Positions 1-12,449 of a stretch of 64,000 bases of DNA are shown one piece after another (position 1 is the first letter of the stretch; every line of letters starts with the position of its first letter). The notes beneath the pieces are model-generated. The model ran no database searches. It was not told the origin of the DNA and saw only the letters and a list, made by a program, of their open reading frames with translations. A program made the position numbers and the translations under genes. This DNA is from Orientallactaga sibirica. Taxonomy: Eukaryota; Chordata; Mammalia; Rodentia; Dipodidae. The DNA is taken from positions 10,698,001 to 10,762,000 of the forward strand of contig JAEOAD010000031.1 of assembly GCA_036365145.1 (NCBI GenBank). The letters run 5' to 3'.

Positions 1-455
1 TTCTGGCAGAGTCGGTGCTACTTTTTATGTGAACATCCTAATAATATAGATTATGATTATACCCAGTCTTCCCAGCCACTGCCCATGCTTACTTCCCCTG
101 CAACTGTCTGAGGAGAACCAGCCAAAGTTACAAGTCTGAACAAAAGGAAACAATCTCCCACCATCCGGACATGTAAGCTAACACTTGAGTCAAAGTCTTC
201 AGGGAATTGGACTGTGACAAAGAAGCTATGCGTGGCTGTCTTCACACTTCTTCTTCTATATGGCATTCTGTTTGGCTACAATGTGTAGGCAACCTTTAAG
301 GATGTAACTTTCTTTGGGAAACACATGGCAGTTAGAGATAGATTATTCCTTGTGAGCTTTAGCTAAGGACGCCTGCCGAAGTACTGTGAATGGAGAATAA
401 TGCCAATCACTGTAAATGATTTTCATGTCACATACAAAACACTTGCAAATCTTTT

Positions 456-586
456 TTGTTTTTGTTTTTGTAGGTAGGGACTCACTGTAGCCCAGGCTGA
501 CCTGGAATTCGCTATGCAGTCCTAGGTTGGCCTCAAAACATGACGATCCTCTTACCTCTACCTCTGGAGTGTGCCACTACACCTGA
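456..586 (-). repeat. B1 SINE
   Basis: Inverted B1: a T-rich tail is followed by aggctgacctggaattcgct, the cctcttacctctacc block and tgccactacacctgac. The 5' head (ccgggcgtggtgg end) is cut short. Confidence 0.85.
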
Positions 587-1195
587 CTAATACAAAATCT
601 TTTAATCATTCATTCAGCTAACACTCTAAATTACTAGCTACAAAATATTATTAATGGATGATTTCTTTTTCCAAGTACCCAAAGTATTAAATTAGTAAAA
701 TTAAAAGGGCTCAGTGTCAACCAAGAGTTAATATCAGATCAACAAATTTGGCCATATATTGTTGATCCCTATTCTTCCCCCCTACCTTGGTATGCTAGTT
801 TTATAGTAAGCTCTAGATATTTGCTCTCCCCTAGTAATGCTCTCCCTTCCTCAAAGCACGGTTATAAAAGTTTCCATCAGTCACCAACATGTGAAGTTAG
901 CAAAAGCTTTTTAAAGGATGCTGGGAAAATGGGAAGACTGGAACCAAAAGGTGTCTGCCAACAATTAAAATTCTTTTATATTTCATTTTAACATATTATT
1001 CATAGTAAACAACCATTTATTATGGGAGTCAGAAGCCATTTCTGCATCAGGAAAAAGGAACCAAGAAAATGTAATTTGCAGAGGAAGAGGGACATGTATG
1101 GGCTGGGGGACCAAGGAACACTATCTAGTCAGGTTTTATTACTTATAAAATATTTCAGAAAGCCTGGATGGAGAAGAGCTTCTATGAAACTACAC
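587..1195. other. Intron without recognised features
   Basis: AT-rich unique sequence. No splice-bordered open frame and no repeat that I recognise. Confidence 0.6.
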
Positions 1196-1345
1196 AAGCC
1201 AGGTATAGTGGTGCATACCTGTAATCCCAGCACTTGGGAGATGGAGGCAGAATGATCAGGGATTGATGTTCAGCCTCAGCTCTGTAATAATTTTGAGGCC
1301 AACCCAGAACACAAGAGAGCCCCATTCTCAAGCAAGCAAGCAAAC
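1196..1345 (+). repeat. B1 SINE, diverged
   Basis: Starts with aagccaggtatagtggtgca and ctgtaatcccagcacttggg; the right half is rearranged, and the tail is caagcaagcaag rather than pure A. Confidence 0.8.
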
Positions 1346-1664
1346 ACATACTACAAGAAACCATATAGAAGTGACCAATGTTAAAGAAGAGAACTAAGAA
1401 CATTCCAAAGAAAGTGAGGGCATGTAACAAAAGGGGAAGTGCCCACACTACTTCACAGGGATTGGAATGCAACAGCAGTAACTGGATCTGTAAATGTGGA
1501 GTAACAAAGTGAAAGGCTCACACTCTAGACCTTGGACTAGTGCAATTTCAAGACTCTTTACACAAAACTTACTAAACACAAATTATATAACACAAGACTT
1601 GTGAATCATATCTTAAAGATCTTAAACTAGTAATTCAGTCCATCAACAAATATCTATTCAGCTT

Positions 1665-1870
1665 TTTAAAAATTTATTTATTTGCAAGCAGAGAGAGAGA
1701 GAATAGAGGCAGACAGAGAGAATGGGCATGCCAGGGCTTCTAGCCACTGCAAATGAATTCCAGATGCATGTGCCCCTTGTGCATCTGGCTTATGTGGGTC
1801 CTGGAGAATCAAATCGGGATCCTTCGGCTTCATAGGAAAATGCCTTAACTATCAAGCCATTTCTCCAGCC
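1665..1870 (-). repeat. B2-like SINE (generic type)
   Basis: Full-length inverted copy: tttatttatttg tail, GA-rich tract, ccactgcaaatgaattccag, ccttgtgcatctggcttatg, and the Pol III head at the right end (aagccatttctccagcc). It lies in the sense direction of AKAP13. Confidence 0.9.
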
Positions 1871-1963
1871 TCTCTATTAAGCTTTTGATGTGACTCAAGA
1901 GATATCCTTCTATATGCTTAGGAACAATGATGAATACCTGTAAAATGGCAGACTCCTTAGTAC

Positions 1964-1988
1964 AAAAAAAAAAAAAAAAAAAAAAAAA
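1964..1988 (+). repeat. Poly(A) run of 25
   Basis: An isolated A run with no complete SINE body to its left; possibly the tail of a degraded element. Confidence 0.85.
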
Positions 1989-2519
1989 CATTTGAGCAAG
2001 AGTGTGTACACAATCACTTGAGAAGAGGCATATGCATTCAACATCCAACAGTAATTTATAAGTACTAACAGAGGATAAATAAATTCAAAATGATGTGAAA
2101 ATAATTGGAGAACAGGAAGAAAAGAAAATAAAATTGTGGGGAAACCCACTAAAAACTGTATGACAAAATGAACTCATGTGCTATCATACCCTAAAAAGAA
2201 TTCCCATACTTGGAAAGAACTTCAGCATAATGTCTAAGAGTATATAACACACTGGGGATATGACAGAAAAGAATGCTTGCTTGCACACATACATGTTTGT
2301 GTATATAAATTGATATACGTGTTCATGTAATAAAAGGAATGGGCCAATCAACCCAAAGAGCCTAGTACATCAAGAAAAAGCATGGGCTGTGGAAACAGTC
2401 TGAGCTGAGGTTGTAGCCAATTATGATGACATATGAGGTGTGAAACCAGGGAATTACTGGCTAGACCAGTCTGTTTTTGTAGACATAAAAGGAGACAACA
2501 ACCAAAAATGTAAATATTC

Positions 2520-2735
2520 GGGGCTGGAGAGATGACTCAGTGGTTAAGATGCTTGCCTGAAAGCCTAACAACCCACGTTTGATTCCCCAGAAAAACCAGA
2601 TGCACAAAGTGGCACATGCATCTGGAGTTTATTTGCAGCAGCTGAAGGCCCTGGAATACCTGTATTTTATTCATTTTCTCTCTTTCTCTCTCTCTCTCCA
2701 CTTGCAAATAAATAAACAAATAAAATATATTTTTT
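2520..2735 (+). repeat. B2-like SINE (generic type)
   Basis: Full-length copy starting ggggctggagagatgactca, box B region tttgattcccc, CT-rich 3' part and a caaataaataaacaaataaa tail. Antisense to AKAP13. Confidence 0.92.
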
Positions 2736-3039
2736 AATGTAAACACTTGATGCCTTTGTTCCAATAGCTATTCCCTTTTTTGCACTTCAGTCCACCAAAT
2801 CATCTGACAGTGCCTGGATTGCCAAAATGAAAGCCTGTTTCTCATACCACCAGAATGATACTTTAAAAACAAACCAAGCAGGCAGGCAGGCATCTTCACA
2901 CCATGGCTGTCAAGGGCTATTTTTGCTAGACCACCAGCCTTCTCACAATTAATTTGCTGCTTCCCAGTCATTATGGCTGGCATCTTTTCATCCTTTAGAA
3001 ATCAGCTTTCTAAATGTCAGCACAAAAGAAAGACCATCT

Positions 3040-3235
3040 ACCTAAAGATGATTCTATTGTATGTTTCCATTATTCCCTATACTGATTTCTGTCCAATTTA
3101 AACAGTTCGCACTTGTTTTTCTGGTTACTGTCTTTAATCTATAATAGGATAAAGATGTACCAGTAACCCCTAGAACTTAGCACATGTCTGCCATGTAATA
3201 GGTACATAGTATTTTTGAAATGTATAGCTCTCAAT
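3040..3235 (+). repeat. Possible L2 3' end
   Basis: The block agaacttagcacatgtctgc, then catgtaataggtacatag, resembles the L2 terminus (cctagcacagtgcctggcac...). Strongly diverged. Confidence 0.35.
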
Positions 3236-3593
3236 GATGTTTCTAGTATTTCTTCATACAAATATGGGATAAAATAGTCACTACCCAACAAAAGGATTTG
3301 TTAAATAAAGAGTGGCATTAATGAGCCAATAAGCCTATATTGGTTTGGTTCTACTCATATAAGGTTCTCATGCTCACACATATTTTTAGCATTTCTTTCA
3401 TTTAATTTTACTATTTTAGTGAAAGTACAAAATAATGGGGTTCATTCTTATATTTACATATATTATTGTACTTTGCCCTCCCCTGTTCCTTCTACCAACC
3501 TTCACCTTCAAATAGTGCCCCTTTTGCTTTCATGTCATGTATATGAGCACATACATACATACATACATACGCATTCTTTTTAAATGCCAGATA

Positions 3594-3772
3594 TGGCTGG
3601 AGAAATTGCTCAGTGGTTAAAGCCTGATGGCCTGGGTTCAATTACCCAGTACCCATGTAAGTGGCTCATGTGTCTGGAATTCGTTTGCAGTGTGGCAAGA
3701 GACCCTGGCACACCCATATTCCTCTCTTTCTGCCTACCTCTTTCTCTCAAATAAATAATAAAAACATTTTTT
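3594..3772 (+). repeat. B2-like SINE, internally shortened
   Basis: Head tggctggagaaattgctcag; about 15 bases are missing after gttaaagcctgatggcctgg; tail tctctcaaataaataataaa. A catacata repeat (3552-3571) lies just upstream. Confidence 0.85.
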
Positions 3773-4195
3773 AAGTGCATGATATTCTTTGTGACATACA
3801 CAATTACTTTTCTGCTCTCCATGTCCCATTAAATTATAAGTCATTAGGCAAATAAAAGTCCAAAAAAAACTAGCCTCTTCTAAATATACCCTAAAAAGGA
3901 CACAAATTTTAAAGCACAACTGTGATCTCTCAGATAAAATCACTTTTCAGAGAAACTAAATCCAATACCCTGGAACAAGTAGACACAAAACCATATTACC
4001 AAGTCTTGTCCAGTGTATCTGGCAAATGAAGCCACCACATGACAGCGATCAAGGGAGACAATGACAATTTCCCATCACAAATCCGTATCTCCTCCTCCTC
4101 CTAATGCCTCTGCCCAATATATAATTTCATTGGCTTTGGTGTCTAGCCTTTGGAGCTCATTTGTCAGCCTCACTCTAGAGAAAAGAATCTGACAG

Positions 4196-4300
4196 TTGCT
4201 GAGTGTGGTAGCCCACACCTGTAATACAAGCACCTGGGAGGCTGAGGCAAGAGGATCTCAAGTTCCAAGGCCACCCTTGGCTACCTGTCTCAGGAGGGGG
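4196..4300 (+). repeat. B1 SINE, truncated
   Basis: Left part tgctgagtgtggtagcccac and ctgtaatacaagcacctggg is clear; the 3' part collapses directly into a G-rich run (4296-4317). Confidence 0.8.
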
Positions 4301-4318
4301 GGGGAGGGGGGAGGGGAG
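4295..4318 (+). repeat. G-rich run, possible G-quadruplex
   Basis: The run consists of G tracts of about nine, six and four bases separated by single A, replacing the normal A-tail of the B1 copy. Four stacked G runs can form on the plus strand. Confidence 0.5.
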
Positions 4319-5388
4319 AAAAAGAAAAAAACAGAAAGTTTCAAGTACCTATCTGAGTTCATATACCAACAATATACCACCATCCATAATTTCTACCCAT
4401 AACTGACTTATATGTTATTTTAACACTTTGTTAGAAAAGCACTCCCTCTTTATACCATTCACCTCACCCTGTCAAGTTCTGAAGTACTGAAGTTCTTTTG
4501 GCATCTGTGAAATACTTGGTTGGCTTCCAGTTTCCCCTGACTTTGCAAGAACATCACTAAATTTTCAATGTGCTCCTTGAGTTGTCCAATATTCCCAGAC
4601 TACCATCTTACCGGCTGGAAGAGTCCTTACTAATTTTATACTAGGATGCCTTCTATGAGCAACTTAGACTATCCCTAGCCTCCACTCCCCATCCTGCTTA
4701 AGATATTCAACATTAATGTCTAAAAAACAAATATAGCTATATCAACAGAGCTAGAAGCTTCCTCAGAAAAGTAGTCACACCTAAAGGGCACTTTTGCTGC
4801 TTCAATTAGTGGATTGATGGGAGACCATTACAAAAAAAAAAAAAAAAATAGCGTGGTCTCTCTCTCCCTCTGTCTCCATGAATGAGACAGCAATAGAACA
4901 ACAGATAGAAAATACCCAGACACAAGTCTGAAGAACCTAAAGAAAAGCAGAAAGAAAGAAAGACAGAGATGACCCAGACACAGGGGAAGCAGGAGTATTA
5001 GTAGGAGGAGGAAGCGGAGGAGGAGGAAGAGCATTGGGAGAAGTAGGAATAGAGGAGCACACACCCTGTGAAAAAGCAATTCTGAAAGTACATTTCTCAC
5101 TTTTTAAAAGTAGTATGAGGTTCTCTGGAACATAAGATCACTTTAAAGCAACCAAAATTACATTACAATAATTGTCTTAATGGAGAGTCTCAAACACCCA
5201 CTGTTTCTGCTAAGGTCCTACTTTAAAGAACTTTAAATAATCACCCCCTTGTCTTTCTCAAAACAGGTTAATCCAGACTTTCTCACACTTCTTCCCAAGT
5301 GTAGGAAGCACAGAGACGATTGTTACTGGATACAAACAGAACATAGCCTGGGGAATTTCAGAATATATGAGGAGTGGCCCTTTCTTAC

Positions 5389-5462
5389 CTTCAGCAATAC
5401 CACATCCACAGTCCTGTCCACCTTGGAGATGTCACACAGACTATAGCGCCTCTTGTGCCGTT
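5389..5462 (-). other. Unidentified exon-like open segment
   Basis: On the minus strand, the same strand as AKAP13, this stretch reads MYERHKRRYSLCDISKVDR and then TVDVVLLK, followed by an almost ideal donor (AAG, then gtaaga). It is GC-rich at third positions and keeps CpGs in an AT-rich intron, as exons do. A T-rich tract lies just upstream, but no AG follows it closely; candidate acceptors are the AG at the end of cggcacaag or of cgctatag, which would shorten the segment. I do not recognise the peptide and it is not part of the AKAP13 sequence that I know. It may be an alternative exon, an exon of another transcript, a remnant, or chance. Confidence 0.3.
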
Positions 5463-6066
5463 CATACATTTTGTACAGATGCAGGAAAAAAAAAAAGACA
5501 AAATGCAGAAGTATATCCACTATTAACTCAGGGACCAATATGCTCGCTCAAGTCCAAGGTTCCAATTTCTCACAGTGGGTGGGAAGAGAGCTCTGCTTCC
5601 AGATTTCTTTATATAGAAAACCCTCAGACTCAAAAATGAAATTAAAAAAAAAATCAAGCAGATTCCAACTCCATGAACTGAAAGAGAACTTTCTGGCAAC
5701 TTCAGAGCACTGATATGATGAATTTATAATTCATAATATAAGCAATGAATTCCTCAAGATTGCCGTTGTACAAATCTTGACTGAAAGTGAAGTGCAGATC
5801 TTTTCCATCACTGCTGACAACTCCAGTAGAAAAACTAAGAATGAACTGGTTAAGCATAATGGCTGACATATGAGGAAAAAGACCCAAAGCAGGTAGTAAA
5901 AAGCCAGTATATACTTTGCCACAAACAGAGAAAGATGGGAATGGGGAGAGGAAAATGGTTATTGCAAAAGGATGGCATGAGAAAATACACTAAATTGTTT
6001 TTCCTTGAAACAATAACAAAGAAAATGAAAACCAATCCCCCCCCCCTTATGGGAACAGAGAAGAAA
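5463..6066. other. Intron without recognised features
   Basis: Contains short A runs and a C9 run near 6038-6048. Open frames here on both strands are short and without splice borders that would join them to the exon-like segment at 5389-5462. Confidence 0.55.
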
Positions 6067-6069
6067 AAA

Positions 6070-6142
6070 GAAGGAAGGAAGGAAGGAAGGAAGGAAGGAA
6101 GGAAGGAAGGAAGGAAGGAAGGAAGGAAGGAAGGAAGGAAAG
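6070..6142 (+). repeat. (AAGG)n microsatellite
   Basis: About 17 near-perfect AAGG units. It is open in several frames on both strands (repeats of KEGR or SFLP), and these frames are artefacts of the repeat. Confidence 0.97.
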
Positions 6143-6752
6143 GGAAAAAAGCACAAATGTTTTCCAAAGTAAGTCTTTACAGTCTGTTTCTTGCTCACCA
6201 CGCAGCTGGGCTGGGTTTTGATTTAAATTGAAAATATCTAAGGACAGCAGAGCCAAAGGAAAACAGACCACTCCTCCAGCTATCCTCCCTCCCTGGCTAG
6301 CCTCACCAGCACTTCCTCCATCTCCCCACCCTTTTTTCCTTCTCTCTCAAGATCGTCACTACTTGCCCTTTCAGCTCTACCGCAGCCTTGGAGGTTTGAA
6401 AACCTAATTGCTGCAGTGGGAACATGATTCATCTACAGAGAAAAAAACAAGGCTTCGTTTTCCAACCCGCTTCCTCTTGTTCCTCCTCCTCCTCCTCACA
6501 TATCTCCTAAGAAAAAGGCACTGCAAGAAGGCAAGGGGAGCATTACCATAAACACCAAAAACCTAAAGCACTGAATCTACCCAAAGCATACACGGTAGAA
6601 TAGAAACCAATGACTTAGTAATGTTAGGCAAATATTTCAGAGTTATGTCTCTAAGATCTGCAAGTGGCTGTAAAAATGTCTAGCAAGATTTAGAAATCAA
6701 GGATTAAGGTTTTGTTTTGTTTGTTTGAGGACTGGGGGAGTGCAGAATAGAA

Positions 6753-6772
6753 GTGTTTTTTTTTTTTTTTTT
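6753..6772 (+). repeat. T run followed by GT-rich stretch
   Basis: A run of T is followed to about 6860 by irregular TGTG/TATG sequence. Low complexity, no gene. Confidence 0.7.
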
Positions 6773-6869
6773 TAATGTGTGGGTGTATGTAGTTTGTGTG
6801 GTGTGGTATGTGTATATATGTATGAATGTGTGTACAGATGTGAGACCTGTATGTATGTGTTGTAGAGAC

Positions 6870-7122
6870 AGAGGACAATGTAATACATCTTTCTCTATAG
6901 TTCTTCTACCTGTTTCCTTGAGCCAGAGTTTCTCACTGAACCTGGAGCTACCATCCTAATAGCCCCAGTGATTCTCATGTCTCCCATAGCCACAGAACTG
7001 GGGTTATAGGAGTGTGTGGCCATGCCCAGGTTTTTACATGGGTGCTGGGGGTGGAACTCAGGTTGTCTTGGCTCTCTTAGGCCTTCAAGTTTGTGTGGCA
7101 GGTGAGTCATTTCTCCAGCCCC
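6870..7122 (-). repeat. B4-type SINE (inverted)
   Basis: Shows tctcactgaacctggagcta, ctcatgtctcccatagccac, ttataggagtgtgtggccat, then atgggtgctgggggtggaac and a head at the right end (gagtcatttctccagcccc). This is the layout of rodent B4. Confidence 0.75.
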
Positions 7123-10100
7123 TAGAGGGGCTTTAAAGAAAAGTGTTAAAAGGGGTGGGGGGGAATGAACGTGTGTGTATGACAATTCTTGTGACTAAGA
7201 GTCTTTCCATCTTCAATTCTCTCTCACTAACTGGCCCTAAATATATTGCTGTTACTTCACTTGTCTGTTTCCCCACATTCTAGGTCTTTCTAGCTGCTGC
7301 CCTATTCAGTATGGATTCCAGAATTCACTTACTTTAGATATTCTCCTACTTCGATTATAACTGAGCTGAGAGGGGGAAGAGGACCCAAGGAAGGCCAAGA
7401 GTAGAAGAAAGGAAAAGGAGGAAAAGAGCATTTTCTCTTTCCAGACCTGGGCTTCAAGCACAAGGCTTCAAGTACCACAAAAGAAAGGAAGAAAACAGAT
7501 TTAAAATCTCAGTTTCTGTCATCATTGCAAACAAAGGCAGTGGAAGTTTTTTTTTTGTTGTTGTTGTTGTTGGTTTGTTGTGTATAAAAGGGGTACAAAC
7601 AAGTTATCTTTTCCTCAAATCAGATATTTAAGCTGGTAACCAGCTTCAAAGAGAGAAATACAACAAACCAGGTAAGGCTGCAAGTGCTTCTGTCATCCTT
7701 TCAGCTATGGGCAACTACAGCCTTCTACTTCCCTTGTTCCTCACAAGTACCTCACCTCCCTTTCTACTGTGCAATGAAAAAAACCTTGGCTCTGCATGTC
7801 AGCAACATATGTAGTGAAGCATATGTTACTTCTCAGTAGGGACAATGCTAAAAACAGTAGAAGCACAACAATTACAGATTAAAAAGCTGTAAATAAAACT
7901 TGTACAGACCAACCAAAAGCATGGAAATCTGGCCAAGGATTTACAAACACTCACAACTATGTCACGTAGGGCACAGAGGAAATGATCTTATAGACTCTGA
8001 TGTACAGATAAACTGACCTTTTACCATCTTTTTTTTTTATTCAACTTTCACCAAACTAGAATTTAGAATTCTGCCTTTTCCCATATGAACACAAAGCTGC
8101 CTCCCCCTTTTGGCTTTGATATGGTTTGTTCCTCACTGCCACTCCCTTTTGCTCTAATTAGAATCAAATGTTTCCTGCTTCCAAGGTTCCCAGGCACCTC
8201 TCTAGGGATCAGAGATGCTTCAATCACTATAAAGCATTTCTATCCAAACTCCATCTAACTAGTAACTTAAATGGAGATAATCTGTTTCCATTTAATAGAT
8301 ACTTTGTGTTATGCAGAAGAGGCAAACAAAAGAAATAAAACACACAAAAAAAAACAAGGTCTGTTCTTGGAACATTTACATAATTACAATTTTCTGAACT
8401 ACAAGAGTGCTGTTTGAGACACAGGTTCATCTTTTTAGTTTTGTCTGCTGGCTTTGTGCTAGAAATGTAGGTTTTTCTACCCTTTCTGCACACATAAACC
8501 TATTAAAAAGTGTCCATGCTACTTTGTTCCTTCTTGAAGAATAAATACTCTGGGTGAAGAGGCCTCTTTTGTTCTCCCTGGATCTGTTCAGCATGCTCCC
8601 CAACACCAGACAGAACTAACTGCAGGCTGTGCTTTGCTGCTGATGTGACAATTCCAAGTTTTCATCAGAAACATCTGGAACCACAAAACTTACTCTGTTA
8701 GGATTTTGAAACACAGCAACCAATCATTTCACATCTAAACCAGAACCGAGATTTACAAAGTTAAAGGAGATTTTGAGGATATTTCCCTGTTCCTTTAGTT
8801 TTGGGAACTTGTCACAGAACATTATTTATGGGCACTATAACAGTAGTTATTTAAAAGGTTAATGTTCCTTCTCTTGGTGCCTGTCATCCCACCCTCTTAT
8901 CTACAACAAGGAGCACTAAGTTCTTTAAGAGATGAAACCAGAATTGTTAGATTATCTTATTTTTGCCATAGGCCCAACATGGATTCCTAGCTTCCAAAAT
9001 AAGAATATTGTCACACAATTTTAGTTTACTTCATTTCTGTTTATGAATCAAAATTTTCTTGATTTATTTAATTACAAGATTTAAACATCCAAAGATCAAC
9101 ACTGGTAGCTCCTTAGTCTCCAGTTAGGACAGAGTCTGTCTTAAAGTCCCACAAGGAAGCTTATGAATTCGGTCACCACCTCGTGGATATGCTGAAAATC
9201 CAACACCAACACCAATGGCCAGAAGAGAGGGGATCTCTCAAGCCACTCAACATTTTTCCTGAAATTCCCAAAAGAACAGAAGATATCAGCACCTGCCTGG
9301 GGACTAGCCCAGTGCTCCACAATGATCAATATAATCTCCACAGGGAATACAAGAGACTGTAGTGAACATCAAGAATCCTTAATTGTCTTAGTTGAGCCAC
9401 TATCTGTGTGTCCTTGAGACCCTGGAACACATTAATGTGGTTCTTCGGATCTGTATTTGCAGAATAAAAAAATGAAAGTTGTTCAATACTGGATCATATC
9501 TAAAGTGCTTTCTTGCTCTACCACATTGTTAGTCTGACCTTAAGAAAGTTTGTCTTATAGATCATAAGGATGTGAGTGGATTCAGAGAAGAAAGAAAAAG
9601 GAAGTGAAACAATATTTTGTACATTATATTTTCCACTTCTAGTGCTCACATAAAATGGAAAGAAAAGAGGGAAGGAAGGAAAGAGGTTTTAAACATGGTT
9701 AACAATTTTCATTCATCTATGATCTCATTAAAAAACACAAAACTGCACAGAAAGGTATTACAATAAAGAATTTGGACAGAACCAGTATCATTTGTGTAGC
9801 ATTTCAGGAAGAAAAAAATGTCTTCAGTTTTATTCAGCTTAATCTCTTGTTGTCTAAATTTCATAATGCTCTAGGATCTTGATCCCATGTCATTTTCTAC
9901 TATTACACAAGGTCAGTATATGATGGTGTTTCCAAGTTCCAAAATGAAGATGTGTCCTACTTCAATTCCTCTAGCGTATAGAACAGTGGTTTCTGTGATC
10001 CTATCCCTCAAGCAACCTTAACCACAATCCACTCTTCAAATCCTACTATCCTAAATTAGCTCTCTTCATCTACACCTAGTCCCCCTTCCCCTTATACTTT

Positions 10101-10470
10101 TCCTTCAAAGTACTATGGCCTCTAGACCCTGGTGCTCTGCCCTGTATTGCCCACTGGTACTCCATGTTTTTCTGCCTCTAAGCAGACATGAGCTCCTCAA
10201 AGCACAGCCATTTTTCCCCTCCAAGGTGGTAAAACAATATAAGACATACTTTCCCAGTGGCGGACCAAATCCAGTTAATTAATAAGAGAGTAAAAATGCC
10301 AGTATCAATATACACAAAAGGTGAGTAGCATGAAGAGAGGCAGAAACAGAATTCCCAGTAGTCCTGGCAAAAAAAATGTGAGATCTTGATTCAATCAAAA
10401 TGGAAAGTAAGGATTGACACCTAGGATTGTCCTTGGACCTCCACATGTGCACTATGGCACATATGACCAC

Positions 10471-10472
<2 letters not shown>
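7123..10472. other. Intron, SINE-free stretch
   Basis: About 3.3 kb without B1 or B2 copies. It contains a short GTT repeat (7552-7575) and small A/T runs. Open frames are short and have no exon signature that I can support. Confidence 0.55.

Positions 10473-10473
<1 letters not shown>

Positions 10474-10521
<48 letters not shown>
10474..10521 (+). repeat. (CA)n microsatellite
   Basis: About 24 uninterrupted CA units, not attached to a visible SINE. Confidence 0.97.
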
Positions 10522-10523
<2 letters not shown>

Positions 10524-11112
10524 GGAAGGAAGGGTCAGACAGGGAGAGAAAGGCTGTCCTAACCAGCTAAGAAAACTATTCAAAAATAACTAAGTTTAGG
10601 AAAAATTTGATCTCCCTATAACATGAACATGTATTACTTTAGGAAATTACTGTTCTTTTGATTTTTATCTTCATAACAAAAAATAATAGCTCTAGTACAG
10701 TCATTCCATTAAACAAGCCAAAAAATGATTCAGCTTCCCATGGAAGACTTTCCTCATCCTCCAGCAAACACAGCACAGTATAGTCATGCTTTCCAAAATT
10801 GTAGACATGTAACATGATTTTTAAAAAGCAACTGTCCCAAAGACAAAACAAGAGGTAAAAAAGAGAAAAATCCAATATGAAAAAAAAATGATAACTGTTA
10901 GGTTAGGTTTGGGATGTGCAATTCCTAAACAATAAACCTGATTCTACTCATTTAGACACTACTATTTAAACCTTCTATTTTGCTGACTTTATTCAACTAG
11001 AACATATATTTTAATGTTCTGGAAATTTTTAAAGAAGATAGTATTTGCATCATATTAAATTGAGAGAATATAATTAGGAAGAAATTTTATCACAAAGTCA
11101 CATTTAAACAGG

Positions 11113-11474
11113 GAGAAGCTAGACATGGTGGCACATGCCTGTAATCCCAGCACTTGGGAGAAGAGGTAGGAAAAACAAGAATTCCGAGAGATGATTAAGG
11201 CACTTGCCTGTGAAGCATAAGGGCCCAGATTTGATTCTCTGGGTCCTACATAAGCCAGATGCACATGGTGGCGCATGTATCTATCTGGAGTTCATTTGCT
11301 GTGGCTAGAGGCCCTGGTGCTCCCATTCTCTCATTATCTCTCTCTTTCTCTCCCTCTAAAGAAAAAAGAACAGAAAAAAGGAATAAAAAAAGAGAAAAGC
11401 CTCAGCTACACAGCAAGTTTGAAGCCAGCCTAAGCTATAGATCTTGCCTCATAGTAGCCAAAAAAAAAAAAAAA
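11113..11474 (+). repeat. B1 SINE split by a B2-like SINE
   Basis: B1 left part gctagacatggtggcacatg to gaagaggtagg (about 11113-11172) and right part ctacacagcaagtttgaagc to the A run at 11460-11474 are separated by a B2-like copy at about 11176-11396. The order shows that the B2-like element is younger here. Confidence 0.85.
11176..11396 (+). repeat. B2-like SINE nested in B1
   Basis: Begins gaattccgagagatgattaa, keeps the generic body (gccagatgcacatggtggcg), and ends in a CT-rich stretch and an A-rich tail that has become AAAAAG-like. Its head is slightly truncated. Confidence 0.85.
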
Positions 11475-11589
11475 GGTAAAGTAAGTAAGTAAATAAAGAG
11501 GGAGGAATGCTCCTTAACTTAAATGTTTACAAGCAACAGTGTTCACAAAGTCAACACCACAGAATGCAAAGAGGTGACTGAGCAACTTA

Positions 11590-11765
11590 CTGAGTCTTAA
11601 ACTGCCAGCACGTTTAAGAGCATAAACTCTGCAGAAAATTACATAACCCCTTCTGTTTCCCATTTCTCATATGTGAAATAGGGATAAAATAAAGCCAGCT
11701 AGAATAGAAAGAGGTTGTTATGAGGAATGTATTAATGTACGCCACATACTTGTACCATAGCTGTG
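11590..11765 (-). repeat. MIR fragment
   Basis: Block ctgtttcccatttctcatat followed by gaaatagggataaaat matches the inverted MIR core. Confidence 0.55.
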
Positions 11766-12449
11766 AAATATTTTTATTAGTTCTAAATATGCTTGCTTTA
11801 TAAGCAGTTACTTTTTACCTTACTAAAGAGATCATTTTGCATTAGCCCACAAGGACACATACAAAATAAGACAAACTAGTCATGATAAATTTCAACCTGT
11901 CAGAACTGAAAGAACACACACTTCTGCTCAATCAGACCACTATGATTCCTTTGGACAGATTTGAACCATGGTACCAGAGAGCAGACAGGGGTACTGGAGA
12001 AGATACAAGGCCACCTGAATGCCAAGATGCTTAAGAGAGTTCTTTAAAAACTCAGGACACAACTGAAAAAAATACATGAAGGAGTTGAGCTTTAGAGGGA
12101 AAAGAAAGAAAAAAGTATTTATAGTTTGTTTTTTTTTTTCCTGGCCAATCCCCAAGTGCCTGATTTGGATTGAACTTAAAATGTCCCTGCAACAATCCCT
12201 ATCCACAAGGCTGAATATCAGTGTAACCCATTGGGATAAGGAGCATTTAGCTCTCAAGAGGTGAATCACAGAGAAGCTTAGCACTACAACTATGTTCCTT
12301 CCCCCCTTTTCTCTTTTTCTTTCCCTCCCTCCTCTACTTGATCACACACTAGATTTTACACTTTAATGACCAAATCCAGCCATGATGTTCTTCCACATAT
12401 ATGTTAAAACAGTGAAGCCTTTAAGACTCCTTCAAATGCTATCACTTCC

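Noticed and set aside
2520..2600. tRNA genes at the heads of B2-like elements
   Set aside because: The heads have Pol III A and B boxes, but are followed by SINE bodies and do not form intact tRNA cloverleaves.
5850..6271. Open frames of 74-105 codons
   Set aside because: They are carried by the AAGG repeat (runs of LPSF or KEGR).
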